Positions 25,127 through 35,048 of a stretch of 64,000 bases of DNA are shown in pieces. The position numbers and the translations under genes are program-made. The DNA is from Parapristionchus giblindavisi (taxonomy: Eukaryota > Nematoda > Chromadorea > Rhabditida > Diplogasteridae): the NCBI GenBank assembly GCA_943737045.1, contig CALSFV010000013.1, forward strand, positions 1,402,501 through 1,466,500, given 5' to 3'. How positions within the stretch are numbered: position 1 is the stretch's first letter; each line of letters starts with the position of its first letter. The notes under the pieces were generated by a model. It ran no database searches and was not told the DNA's origin. It was given only the letters and a program-made list of their open reading frames with translations.

Positions 25127-26005
25127 TAAGATGGGGATAGTGAAAAGTATGACAGAACCTTTCACAAAACAACAGTATGGAACATACTCATTTATCGATT
25201 CAGATTTCATAAACATCTTTAAAATTAAATATTTTATTTGCTGCGATGGCCTACTAGTGAATTCTCGATCTTACAACTCTTCTCGGCCTATTGGCTAAGA
25301 TGGGGATGGTGAAAAGTATGAGAGAGCCTTTCACAAAACAACGGTATGGAGCATACTCAATTATCGATTAAGATTTCATAATCAATTTTAAAATCAAATA
25401 TTGTATTCACTACGATGGCCTACTAGTGGATTCTCGATCTTGAAACTCTTCTCGGCCTTTTGGCTAAGATGGGGTTAGTGAAAAGTATGAGAGAGCCTTT
25501 CACAAAGCTACAGTATGGAACATACTCAATTATCGATTAAGATTTCATAATCAATTTTAAAATCAAATATTGTATTCACTACGATGGCCTACTAGTGGAT
25601 TCTCGATCTTAAAACTCTTCTCGGCATTTTGGATAAGATAGGGATGGTGAAAAGTAAGAGATAGCCTTTCTCAAAGCAACTGCATGGAGCATACTCAATT
25701 ATCGATTATGATTTCATAATCAATTTTAAAATCAAATATTGTATTCACTACGATGGCCTACTAGTGGATTCTCGATCTTGAAACTCTTCTCGGCCTTTTG
25801 GCTAAGATGGGGTTAGTGAAAAGTATGAGAGAGCCTTTCACAAAGCTACAGTATGGAACATACTCAATTATCGATTAAGATTTCATAATCAATTTTAAAA
25901 TCAAATATTGTATTCACTACGATGGCCTACTAGTGGATTCTCGATCTTAAAACTCTTCTCGGCCTTTTGGTTAAGATAGGTATAGTGAAAAGTATGATAG
26001 AGAAA
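25127..26005 (+). repeat. Second U2-headed satellite block, about 5 monomers
   Basis: U2-like motifs lie at about 25281, 25450, 25620, 25789 and 25959, spaced 169-170 bp. These monomers differ from the main array by a TATTGTATTCACTACGATGG junction, so they form a diverged subfamily. Confidence 0.85.
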
Positions 26006-26084
26006 AAAACAAAGAGAAAACGAGAATTCGTCAATGAAAAATAGCAAAAAGAGTTGAGAAGATTTACGAGAATTTTTCTCCGAT

Positions 26085-26166
26085 TCTTCTCTGGGATTCG
26101 AACTTTCTTGCAGACCAACCGCTCGGATTGGCCGTCCAACCTGTTATCCACTAGACCATGGGTCCC
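26085..26166 (-). repeat. tRNA-like (Gly-GCC-like) sequence, copy 3
   Basis: Starts GGGACCCATGGTCTAGTGG on the - strand, with intact A box, an anticodon-like stem TCGGA replaced by TTGGA, and B-box-like GTTCGAATCC. Degenerate T stem. Confidence 0.6.
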
Positions 26167-26332
26167 TATTATCGACCATTTCAAATGATATAGATATACT
26201 TGCCCGGTCCATTTCAGTGCATCCCTTATATATAGTGATTTTGGCTCCGCCTATTTAACTTCGCGGGCTTGGACACCCTATGTAAACCCGATCATACCCA
26301 AATAACTTTATTCTATCTGAAAAAGGCATCAG

Positions 26333-26482
26333 ATGCCTCCTGTCGAGCAAAAGACGAAAGCTTCAGTGCGCATCCTACTTCTGCGGCGGCTCCCCAGAGT
26401 AGTCAGCCACGAAGATGTCGACAATATTCTGATGAAAATCATCGATGATGACGGCGAAATGCAGATCATACCTGTAGAATAA
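26333..26482 (+). CDS. 49-aa reading frame in the composite repeat, copy 3
   Basis: The only copy with an ATG. The peptide begins MPPVEQKTK, carries LPRVVSHEDVDNILM in the middle, and ends in an acidic segment and PVE. A TATA-like box lies about 95 bp upstream. It could be a small protein, or one exon of a lost transposon gene. I do not recognise it, and the low score reflects its repeat context. Confidence 0.25.
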   Translation: MPPVEQKTKASVRILLLRRLPRVVSHEDVDNILMKIIDDDGEMQIIPVE

Positions 26483-26627
26483 GCGATTGTAATACATTAA
26501 ACGATTGAAAATTGACAAGATCGCGCATAACCACTGCATTTACTCATTCTTCAATCTCAAATCTTCATGTTTTATACGCTTTCACTTGGGCCACCTAGCA
26601 GTCATCACCCACAGGAGCGAATGGTAG

Positions 26628-27335
26628 AAGAGACATAGAAGAGCACTTTCGCTATCATCATCTGAGTTTAAAAGAGAGTCTCTACAATTAGCTAGAGATA
26701 TTTGCCAAACAAATGGCTACGGTAATACAGTAACCCGCAAGGGTCTCACTAAACACCGTAACTCTCAACCTCAGGATGTCCGCCCTATCTTCACCATTCC
26801 ATACTTCTCTGATGACTTCACCAAAGCCATCAGAGACAGTTTCAAAAAGGCGGATTTAGATGTAAATGTAGTCGAAAGGAGTGGTGCTTCTCTTCTATCT
26901 CTATTATCACGTAATCGTTATCTCGATATCTCTTGCCCTTTGTGTTCTCGTTGTATTTTCTGCCCCAACAAGTCTGACGGTTGTTGTAACGTATCCGGTT
27001 GTATCTACAAACTAGACTGCACACTTTGTAACCAATTTTACATTGGTCAAACCGGTAGACCTCTCCATCACCGGGCCATAGAACATATTCGAGCCGGTAA
27101 GAACCCTACGGCTAAATCATATTGTACTAAATCTGCCATAGCCCAACACTCTATCACTCATCATAACTCAAAACCCATTACTCTATCCGGTCACATACTT
27201 ACCATTGAACCTAACATTGTACGTCGTAAGATTGCTGAAGCCTTATTGATCCAACAACAAGACCCTCCAATCAATATTCGTTCTGAGTTAGCCTCTGAAC
27301 TCGCCCAATTGTCTCTACTCAACCTTTCCCTCTAG
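26628..27335 (+). pseudogene. Penelope-like element, GIY-YIG endonuclease end
   Basis: One frame is open for 236 codons, from just after a stop at 26625-26627 to the TAG at 27333-27335. A Cys-rich linker (C-P-L-C, then C-I-F-C-P) leads into YKLDCTLCNQFYIGQTGR and HHRAIEH. This is the linker plus GIY-YIG nuclease found at the C terminus of Penelope-like retroelements, which nick target DNA with it. The reverse transcriptase part is absent, so the copy is 5'-truncated, inserted into composite repeat copy 4. The frame is undamaged, suggesting a fairly young insertion. Confidence 0.8.
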
Positions 27336-27460
27336 TCAATCTACAACCCTCTCACACTCTCATTCCCTCTCTCTATTCATTCACTCATTCGTTTGTTCTT
27401 GATATATATGTTGCCTCTTGTGTTCCTGTTTCATGGTTTCCTTTAAAGGTAATCCCTGCA

Positions 27461-27490
27461 CTGATGATGAGACGTCAGTCTCGAAACGTC
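27461..27490 (+). ncRNA. Candidate hammerhead ribozyme core
   Basis: CTGATGA (27461-27467), a stem-loop GAGAC-GTCA-GTCTC (27469-27482), GAAAC (27483-27487) and GTC (27488-27490) are in the order of the hammerhead catalytic core. TGC after GTC can pair with GCA just before CTGATGA as stem I. One extra U (27468) lies between the core and stem II, and stem III is reduced to the palindromic ACGT, which would need a dimer. Penelope-like elements are known to carry hammerheads of this minimal kind. The position, 126 nt after the stop of the element, fits. Confidence 0.55.
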
Positions 27491-27499
27491 TGCCAATAA

Positions 27500-28257
27500 A
27501 TAATTCACTAATCCTTCATTACTTCACTGGTCTCACATAGAAATCCACATCACAGTCTTTTAAATAGTTTCTCTTCCAACACAACCAACTTTCAAACCAA
27601 TCCTTCATTACTTTAACTCTAATTCCGTTTTACAGTGTGACCGTAATTAGTCTTCACCCTGTATAGGTGCATGACTGCTAACGATCTTTCCTATGTGTCC
27701 TCTGGCATTGACACACGATAGAACATGGAAAGTGAAGAGAGTGCAGAGATATATTCATCGAAGAGTAAAGCCTCAATCTCTGCCTAGGTCACGCCTATCT
27801 TCTTTTTGTGCCTGTCATACGTTCTCAATATTTCTCTCAATCTCTCTCGGTTTTCGAATGCCTGATGTTTTATTTATTTATTTATTTATTAGTATTATTA
27901 TTCAATGCATGCAATGGATTAGTTCTTGAATTTCTGATACAGCATATAGAAACGTTATGGAAAAGTTAACTGCGAGTGCAGGCGATCAGATCAAAAGTGC
28001 TTTTTATCCTCCTATCCTCTTTTGCACAGTATTCTGGTCCAAGCCATTTTTCTTCGAAAGCAAGACAAAGGAGAGACCATTGTATTCGAGAGAGTTTGTA
28101 TGTTGAGCGGTCGTTCTTGCTTTGAAAGTTATGAGAACGCTGTGTTTGGCACTAGCCATACACTCTCAATATATAATCTATCAGTTATCGAATGCCTGAT
28201 GCCTCGATTTTTAATTAATTAATTATTATTATTCAATTGATTTTGCGAGCGATTACG
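27500..28257. other. Gene-free stretch with a retroelement-shared fragment
   Basis: 28021-28143 is a reverse copy of the segment at 20218-20347 inside retroelement 2 (for example ACAGTATTCTGGTCCAAGCC), so it is a separate short repeat. The rest includes a TTTA microsatellite at about 27870 and no supported gene. Confidence 0.55.
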
Positions 28258-28826
28258 GTCCCGCCCGATCGCCCTGTCTAAACGCGGAACGCGGAGGCAC
28301 GCCTGTGCCGCATCTCGTTTTACGGGCTGAATAATGTTTCTAAAAATATGAAAAGTGTACTAATCATTGGTTGGTCCGATATATTTTATTCGGAAATGCG
28401 CAAGAACGAGAATACAGGAATCACCCAATACGACAGAAAGACCAAAAATTGTGGGAAATTCAAAATTTGAATATTGCATCTCGAATATATTCGAAAATAT
28501 TATTCGAGACTAAATGCAAATTTAGTCGCGAATATTAGTCTATTTGACCATTTAGTCGAGACTAAAATGAAAAAAAATATTTTCGAATGATTTTTAGTCT
28601 CGACTAAAAATGCAAATTTAGTCGAGACTGAATTTTATTCGATCTAACAACACTACTATCTAGAGTCAAGCAAAAATTTTCGTTTCTGTAGCATTATTAA
28701 TCATATCTGACCAACCAATGATTAGTACACTTTTCATATTTTTAGAAACATTATTCAGCCCGTAAAACGAGATGCGGCACAGGCGTGCCTCCACGTGCCG
28801 CGTTTAGACAGGGCGATCGGGCGGGA
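28258..28826. mobile_element. Foldback element with GTCCCGCCCGATCGCC ends
   Basis: The ends are inverted repeats: GTCCCGCCCGATCGCCCTG at the left, complement at the right, arms of about 130 bp including ACTAATCATTGGTTGG. The centre contains repeated TTTAGTCGAGACT palindromes. No coding capacity. Target duplication not clear. Confidence 0.7.
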
Positions 28827-28868
28827 CTGCACAGTCGGATGCATGCATAATGAATTATTTGTTATAGA

Positions 28869-29578
28869 ATGTCCTCAAAGAAAGTCATCGACTTCTCTGG
28901 CCTAAGTCCAGCTTCTTCTGCCAACGAATGCTGGAACATTTGGCATATTGTGAACCAGCTGAGGAGCAAGGGACACACAGTTATCTTTGATGAGGTACTT
29001 TGAATTGACCTTGAATTATCACTGGTCTAGCATTGATCACCCGCAAAACTTGTGCCTTGAATAACGTTTTGCACCGTTACCTTTTCACCTTTACTTTCTT
29101 GTTGTTTTATTTAATTTTGTGCTTATTCCTTTCTAAATTTTTAATATTCAGACGAAATTCGACATGAACAACTTCGTCGACCACCAGGAAGAGCAACAGA
29201 ATCAGGAAAATGAACAGGAAATACAATCAGTGCAGCAAGGAACTCTGCCGCAGGTATTACTTACATGCCTCTTTCATTTTACTTGTCACTATTCAGATCT
29301 CTTATTAATGTGCATTTCAGAACTTGCATTGACCCTCTTATAGGAATAATTTGTTTTAAATTAAAATATATAAGAAAAGGAAAGGAACTTTTGAATTTTT
29401 TCACTTTTGAGATGGACATAACTCCATATATTTCTAGTTATATGAGTTTGTCGTAACGAAAGACACAGACCATTCAATTTGCATTAATGGCTATGCATAA
29501 TTAATGCCCTTTTCACAGGAAGAGGCAACTACTACCGCTTCCGAATCTCACGACAAATCGCCATCATCGCGTAAATAA
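28869..29578 (+). CDS. Small three-exon gene, 95 aa, unknown function
   Basis: Exons 28869-28994, 29152-29253 and 29519-29578 join in frame (42 + 34 + 19 codons plus TAA). The protein starts MSSKKVIDFSGLSPASS, has an aromatic segment NECWNIWHIVNQL, then a Gln/Glu-rich middle (QEEQQNQENEQE) and a Ser/Thr-rich end. No signal peptide or membrane segment. Splice sites are consensus (GTACTT/TATTCAG and GTATTA/TTCACAG). TTATAG directly before the ATG could be a trans-splice acceptor. Intron 1 contains a SINE fragment (29015-29090). It starts 43 bp after a foldback element. I do not recognise the family. It could also be the start of a longer gene, but the stop is in frame in exon 3. Confidence 0.5.
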
Positions 29579-30287
29579 TTGGAATCTATTCTTTTGTATT
29601 TTTGTCGTACTTTTAATATGATAAATTAGCTTCATTAAAACTTTTGTTCATTCTCTCAAGGTTATGATCAAGCATAAATAATGAGCTTGAATAATGAACT
29701 TGACAGTATAAAACATCAGTTCACTGTGAATAAGTTTCCATTTGTGTTCAGTGGAAAAGTAGAAATAGAGAATGTTACACTCATAGAAATTTTGCTACAT
29801 ACTATATCTCAGGAGAATTATTCCAAGTATATTTGATAGGGAATATTTGATATTTGGGAATAATAATAATAATAATATTTACGCGTTTTCGAGAAAACGC
29901 GGTACAGAAAAGAACGAAAATAAAATGAATGAAGATAAAAACGATAAAACGGTATTGGTGAAACTGTTGATTATCACTTGCCAAACAAGACAGAGCGTTG
30001 AAATGTTCAAATCCTTCTGAATTGATGTCAAGAATACATATGGGCGCAAATGCAAGCTATCACTTGAACATGCGCCAATTCTTTATCTTTTACCATTGAG
30101 CGGCGGATAAGACCATGTATTCAATCTGACTCGCCACGGCTTGAAAGAATCTCACGATGATTATGTTGAAAAGTTGTCGAATTGCTCAGGCAAACGTTAC
30201 AGGATACTGTCAAGATCGATGAATTGTCAATCAATAACTCGTTGCTTAAGATTGTTTCCACCGCGTTTTTTTCCTGTTTCATCATTA

Positions 30288-30409
30288 TTTAAAGGGGCTG
30301 ACCCCTTTGTCAGCGGTCTCTTCAACCCTCTGCTCCCTCTCGTTGTTAGAGAGCAGAGAAATCGTGTGCGCAATGAAGAGGCCATTGAGAGAGGCCACTC
30401 TTCCTTTAA
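30288..30409. mobile_element. TTAA MITE (TTTAAAGGG family)
   Basis: Short foldback element beginning TTTAAAGGGG and ending CCTTTAA, with the family core GTTAGAGAGCAGAGAAAT and GCGCAATGAAGAGGCC. It is one of six copies in the window (others at 38490, 42499, 47116, 51509, 56175). Confidence 0.75.
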
Positions 30410-30629
30410 TGTAGAACACGGTTTAATATGATAAAAAATTTTTTTTTTGAATTTAAATATTTTGCAAGAGCAAATTTAAATACCGACTATGGGCTTTGTG
30501 CTTACACTGCCGAATGATATCATTCATCAGCTCTTTCATTCTATATCTCGGTTTTCATCACGAGTGGTAGTACTCCTCTTCGTGCCAGAAGTTCTGTCCT
30601 AGTTGAACTACCGTACTCTGACCTCCAAC

Positions 30630-33600
30630 ATGAAGAAGGTCAAAACGCTCAAAACCCAGCCCACGTCGAGCACTACAACGAGCATGGTAAAATCGATAAT
30701 CAATCAATAATCAATCAATAATCAATCAATAATCAATCGATAATCAATTGATAATCTTTCAGACATGCCCCTTCATCGATGACAGTGATCTCATTGTCCT
30801 GCCAAGTACCCAAACGGCGGATGATAATGTATGGTATATTGATCTTTGATCTTTGGGATTGATCTTTGATCTTTACAGTTGATGCTGGATACAGCTTCGA
30901 TCATTGAGGACGAGGTTAGCAAGTTCTCGAATTTTATAATTGATCTCTCGTCTTCCAGATACTCAAGGTTGTCACTGACACTGAAATCATCAAAGAGGAC
31001 AAAACACAATCGGTTTGGGTTACTGTAGCGTGATCTTTGATCTTTGATCTTCGGTTTGTAGGAATCTCTGACTCTCATTGTTCCTGAGGCATCGAAAAAT
31101 TCTCCTCCTCTCGCACCCACCGCTCCGTCAGTGAAAACGCCTCAGAAATCGACTCCGAAGCGGTTATCGATTTTGAGCTTTCTAGTTTGCTCTTCGCATT
31201 TGTGCTCTGATCTATCAGATTTGTAGTTTGCTCCTCGCTTTTGTAGTCTGATCTTTGACATTTTTTCAGTAAAGAGAAGATACAGGCGAAGCCTCGAAAG
31301 GAAACCAAGCGTACAGAGTCTACTCGATCGTCAGTATCTTTGGTCTTTGACCTTTGATCTTTGATCTTTAGCTTTTGACCTCTAATCTTGGCACTAGATC
31401 GGATGAGAACCGACTGGGTGATAGCTATTTGCATACACTGTCTATTCATTAGCGCTTGTCTCTACTATGCATATAGTTCTCATCCAGTCTGTTCTCATGC
31501 ATCGGCTATTTATCATTCGACCTTGTGCAATAATCTTTGATCGCTCTTAAAGACTCGCCCTGAGATAATTTGAAACTATCCACTCTGGCCACACTCTCTC
31601 ACTTTCTTTGTGTACAAGGGAGTGGCCAGAGGGGTGAGCCAAGTTAGCTCGAGGAGTACCTTTAAGATTGATTCCTCCTCAACTGACTGGCCGGCACATG
31701 GCTCAGCGACGCACCATTCGAATTCGGAATATAAGTATCAGCGAGGTACCGTAACCCTTCTTCGATACCGTATCCCGAGATGAGGATACCGTAACTACAA
31801 CTAGATAGTACCGTACCCTTTCAGAAGCGAAAGAAGGTTCCATCGAGAAGCAGCACAACAGGCAGCAACTCGAAGAGCAAAGAATCGGTCAAAGAATTGG
31901 TCAAGACAAAGACAAAGTCTAAATCGAAGTCGACAAAATCGAACACAACATCAATGAAGAAGACGCTTGCCAAAGGGGAATGTTCGGGATCAAAGTTCAA
32001 AGAGCCAGTTCAAAATTCAATTTTAGCTAAGAAAAGCGATGCGGAATCAACGAGAGTGAGGACTCGAAAATCTGTGCCCTCCACCACCAAACGTGACGAC
32101 GCTCACTTCTTCAGACTAGTTGAGAAGTATAAGTAAGTGGGTGGAGCATTAAAATGACGGAGCTTGAAAAAGGTGGATCTTGAAAAGGGGCGGAGCTTGA
32201 AAAGGTGGATCCTGAAAATGGGTGGAGCTAGAAAAGGGGCGGAGCTAACGAATTGGAATATTTCAGGTCCCGCAAGGTGGAGATGATCTGTTCATGCCCG
32301 GATACCGCATGCGACTGCTGCGAGATACGCATGAGACGGGCGCGGATGTGCGCTAGGGTGAGTAGTGTCTCGTGTGATACCGTAACCCAAGATTATCGGT
32401 TCGGGACCAAATCAATTCAATCGATTTTTTCCAGTCATTGGGAAGATTATGTTGTGTAGTGTGTCCACCAATTCCCAGCTGCGTTCTCAACAAGGTATAT
32501 TTGATGTTTGATCTTATTGTTAGATGATCTTTGATCTTTGATCTAAAATGATCTTTGATCTTTAAGGCTGCCTTCTGGCCGCCACTCCGCGAATACTACT
32601 TCTTTAGTGAATCGGAGGATTTGAAGCGAGTCATTCTAAGGAAGGCCAATAAGTAATTAAATGAATAAGTAAAGCCACATCATCATTCATTTTCAGGGAT
32701 TCAATGAGAAAGGAGTGGTCGTTCGGTCTGGAGCATGCCTGCTACCCGCCTAAAAGAAATATTGAGTGTTTCATAGTGCAGACGAAGAAGAAGCATGTAT
32801 GTAACCTGACCTAAGGCACTTAATTAACTTATTAGGGCCTTAACGACTTAGCGTCTTAAGTACAGGTATCCTTTATGCACCGTTACATTTGCCTTATGTA
32901 CCTACGCCATAACCTCCTCCGCGTTTCCGTCGTTAGGGGCTACGGTGTAATCACGTAAGGCAAATGTAGCGATGCATTAGCCACTAATTACGGTGTCTAC
33001 AGTATCTGGCGTGCGTGTGCGCTCGGGCGCCGTCTCGCAAACCTCGCTACACGATAATCTATTCGCATCCTAACGGCAGTGACATCTCTGACCATCTCAA
33101 TGGAGTGCCGTCCATAGTCGACATGGCAAGGTATACGGTAGTTAACACGTCGAATTCTATCGTGAACTGACTTTAATTATTGCAGTTTCCTCGACTGTGA
33201 TGTTATCATGTACGATTACTCGGGATACGGTATCAGCAGTGGTGGATCCTCCGAGAAGAGTCTTTTTGCCGATATCGAAGCCGTATACAATGTACTGTAT
33301 CTTAGATACCGTACCCATTCCACACAGTAATCCCACTGCGATCCTCTCGATTACAGTACCCTACCGTATTTTCCAAAATATAGTACCGTTCCGTAATACC
33401 CTCGAGTGCGGTACACTACCCTGACCCTCGACGGTACCGACCCCGCTAATTTTATGCGTACAGCATCCTACCGTAACCCTCTCGAGTACCGTACCCTAAA
33501 CCTCTAGTTTTATGACTACAGTACCCAACCGTAATACTATCGAGTACAGTGTATAATAACGTAATCCTATTTACAGCACGTGACCGATATTCTGCGCGTG

Positions 33601-35048
33601 GACCCTGCCCGCATCATGATATACGGCTACTCGATAGGCACAGCCGCCTCCATCATGCTGCTGTCGGAGCTGCAGCCGAACGTCGCAGGTGAGTGAACGT
33701 GTTCACCTAACGTACCCCCCCCCCAGATAAAAGGGAGTAGGATCGATGTCCCTTATCCCTCCCCGTACTCCACACAGAAAAAATATCTAGCAACGTTGCT
33801 CTATGGAATTCTTCTGTTATGGGTACTAGAAACATTCCCTTATTTAGGTTAGGGAATAGGGTCGAATTCCCTTATCTATGAGGGAAGAATACCGCATAGA
33901 GACTTTTCTAGGGAATCATTCCCTTATCGATAAGGCTTTTTTTGTGAGTGCCCTATCATCAGATCAGATACCGTACTTTCCTGCTATATTGTTCTGCATT
34001 TATTTCAAATATCTACCTTAATCGAGCTGAAAATTACTGTATCCCGAAGGTTTTAAAAATACCGCATCCCGAAGGTTTACAAAATACCGTAACCCGAAGG
34101 TTTTCAAAATACCGTATCACGGAGAATTGCAAATGCCGTATCCCGAAAATTTCAAATTACCGTAACCCTAAGATCATTTATCTCAGGACTCATTCTGCTC
34201 GCTCCCATCACTTCGATGGTACGAGTGCTCATATGGCGTCGTCTGTGCTTCAATCGCCCCTTCGAGCGAACGCGACCCTATCTGGACAAGTTTCGTTCCA
34301 AAGAAAGGGTAAATTAACAATATCGCCGGTAGTGCAGTGGTTGTCTGATAGCTTGGTAGACCGAAAGTTGTTGGTTCGACTCCCGGTCGAGGACATGTCT
34401 TTTGCAGATCACCCAGGTCACCGTGCCCATTCTGATCTGTCATGGTCTCGACGATAACATTGTTCCGGTCGACCATGGATATGCGCTCTACGAATGCGCT
34501 CCGAACAAGGTGATTGGGCACTACTTCAGAATAGGATAACAGAACACCCGGCAAGTCCAAAATGATATGAAAAAATGAAATAAACAGCAATAAAAGGACG
34601 TTTAAATTAGAGATTTGTACTATTATTTTAGACTGGTACCCATTCTGAAGTAGTGCCGGTTATTGATTGATAAAGATACCGTATTCCTACTGTACTTATC
34701 GTACTTTCAAGATACAGTAATCTTAGGTGGAACCACTCTGGGTCAAGGACACGAACCATAATAACCTTGAGAACAACCAAGAGACATGGAAGCGAATACG
34801 GCATTTCCTATACAAGTATAGTAGTTTATTGAATATAAAAATTCCTCATGATTTCTTTTTTAATTCGTCCAAATTCAATGGATATTTTCAGCGAGTGCCG
34901 TACGCCAGAAGAGAAGAGTGCCCCGCCCTCTTCGGTATACTATGGCCAAAGTAATGTAATTATTGATTGATTTGCAGTGCTAATCGGGTCAATCGATATT
35001 CGTGAGCTACAGTATGAGGATATCTTCTTCAACTCGCAATCACGATAG
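30630..35048 (+). CDS. ABHD17-like alpha/beta hydrolase, long N-terminal form
   Basis: Nineteen exons, all in phase: 30630-30686, 30763-30828, 30879-30914, 30959-31012, 31062-31162, 31270-31333, 31825-32132, 32267-32357, 32435-32494, 32567-32652, 32697-32796, 33003-33130, 33186-33291, 33577-33688, 34187-34308, 34408-34509, 34727-34815, 34892-34950, 34978-35048 (603 aa). Residues 1 to about 230 are Lys/Ser/Thr-rich and low in complexity. A Cys cluster follows ([12 protein letters not shown], then [12 protein letters not shown]), like the palmitoylated N terminus of ABHD17 depalmitoylases. The hydrolase part has [12 protein letters not shown], nucleophile motif GYSIG (Ser438), HGLDDNIVP (Asp513) and NHNNLE (His542), a full triad. 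ABHD17 proteins remove palmitate from membrane proteins such as Ras and PSD-95. The long N terminus and last two exons are unusual. AATAAA at 35084-35089. Several introns consist largely of GATCTTT repeats. Confidence 0.8.
31577..31680. mobile_element. MITE of the CTCTGGCCACACTCTC family at the duplication edge
   Basis: It carries TGGCCACACTCTCTCACTTT and, inverted, GGAGTGGCCAGAG, then AAGTTAGCTCGAGGAG. Relatives at 35190-35265, 39190-39270, 42625-42715, 48056-48150, 55855-55930 and 58612-58707 share the pattern (Cys-free, about 90 bp, arms around CTCTCTCG and CGAGAGAG). The left edge of the 3.9-kb duplication (31636) falls inside it. Confidence 0.6.
32136..32255 (+). repeat. Intronic minisatellite GGGCGGAGCTTGAAAA
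   Basis: About seven degenerate units of 16-17 bp (variants GGTGGATCTTGAAAA and GGTGGAGCTAGAAAA) fill intron 7 of the hydrolase gene. The homologous intron of copy 2 (36011-36114) has fewer units. Confidence 0.8.
32876..32986. mobile_element. Small MITE in intron 11, TGCACCGTTACATTTGCC ends
   Basis: Inverted ends TGCACCGTTACATTTGCCT and AGGCAAATGTAGCGATGCA enclose about 70 bp. It is present in both duplication copies (also about 36724-36834), so it predates the duplication. Diverged relatives appear near 13849-14020 and 61780-61870. Confidence 0.6.
34317..34395 (+). repeat. tRNA-like sequence filling intron 15 of the hydrolase gene
   Basis: The 99-bp intron (34309-34407) consists almost wholly of a tRNA-like sequence: A box TAGTGCAGTGG and B box GGTTCGACTCC in correct spacing, with a degenerate T stem. 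The duplicated gene has the same intron (38198-38296). It looks like a SINE head or tRNA pseudogene captured inside, or forming, an intron. Confidence 0.6.

Larger units (their letters stand above)
25950..26590 (+). repeat. Composite U2-headed repeat, copy 4 (truncated)
   Basis: U2-like head, tRNA-like part (26085-26166), TATA-like box (26224-26238), short reading frame (26333-26482), then TCTTCATGTTTTATACGCTT, matching copy 1 near 14056. It is cut off where Penelope-like sequence begins at about 26590. Confidence 0.7.

Noticed and set aside
34317..34395. A functional tRNA gene in the hydrolase intron
   Set aside because: A and B boxes are good, but the T stem has mismatches and the acceptor ends do not pair.
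34859..34954. Reading hydrolase exon 17 straight through to a stop at about 34954
   Set aside because: It would retain an AT-rich intron. Splicing at 34815/34892 and 34950/34978 keeps phase through two further exons conserved in both gene copies.
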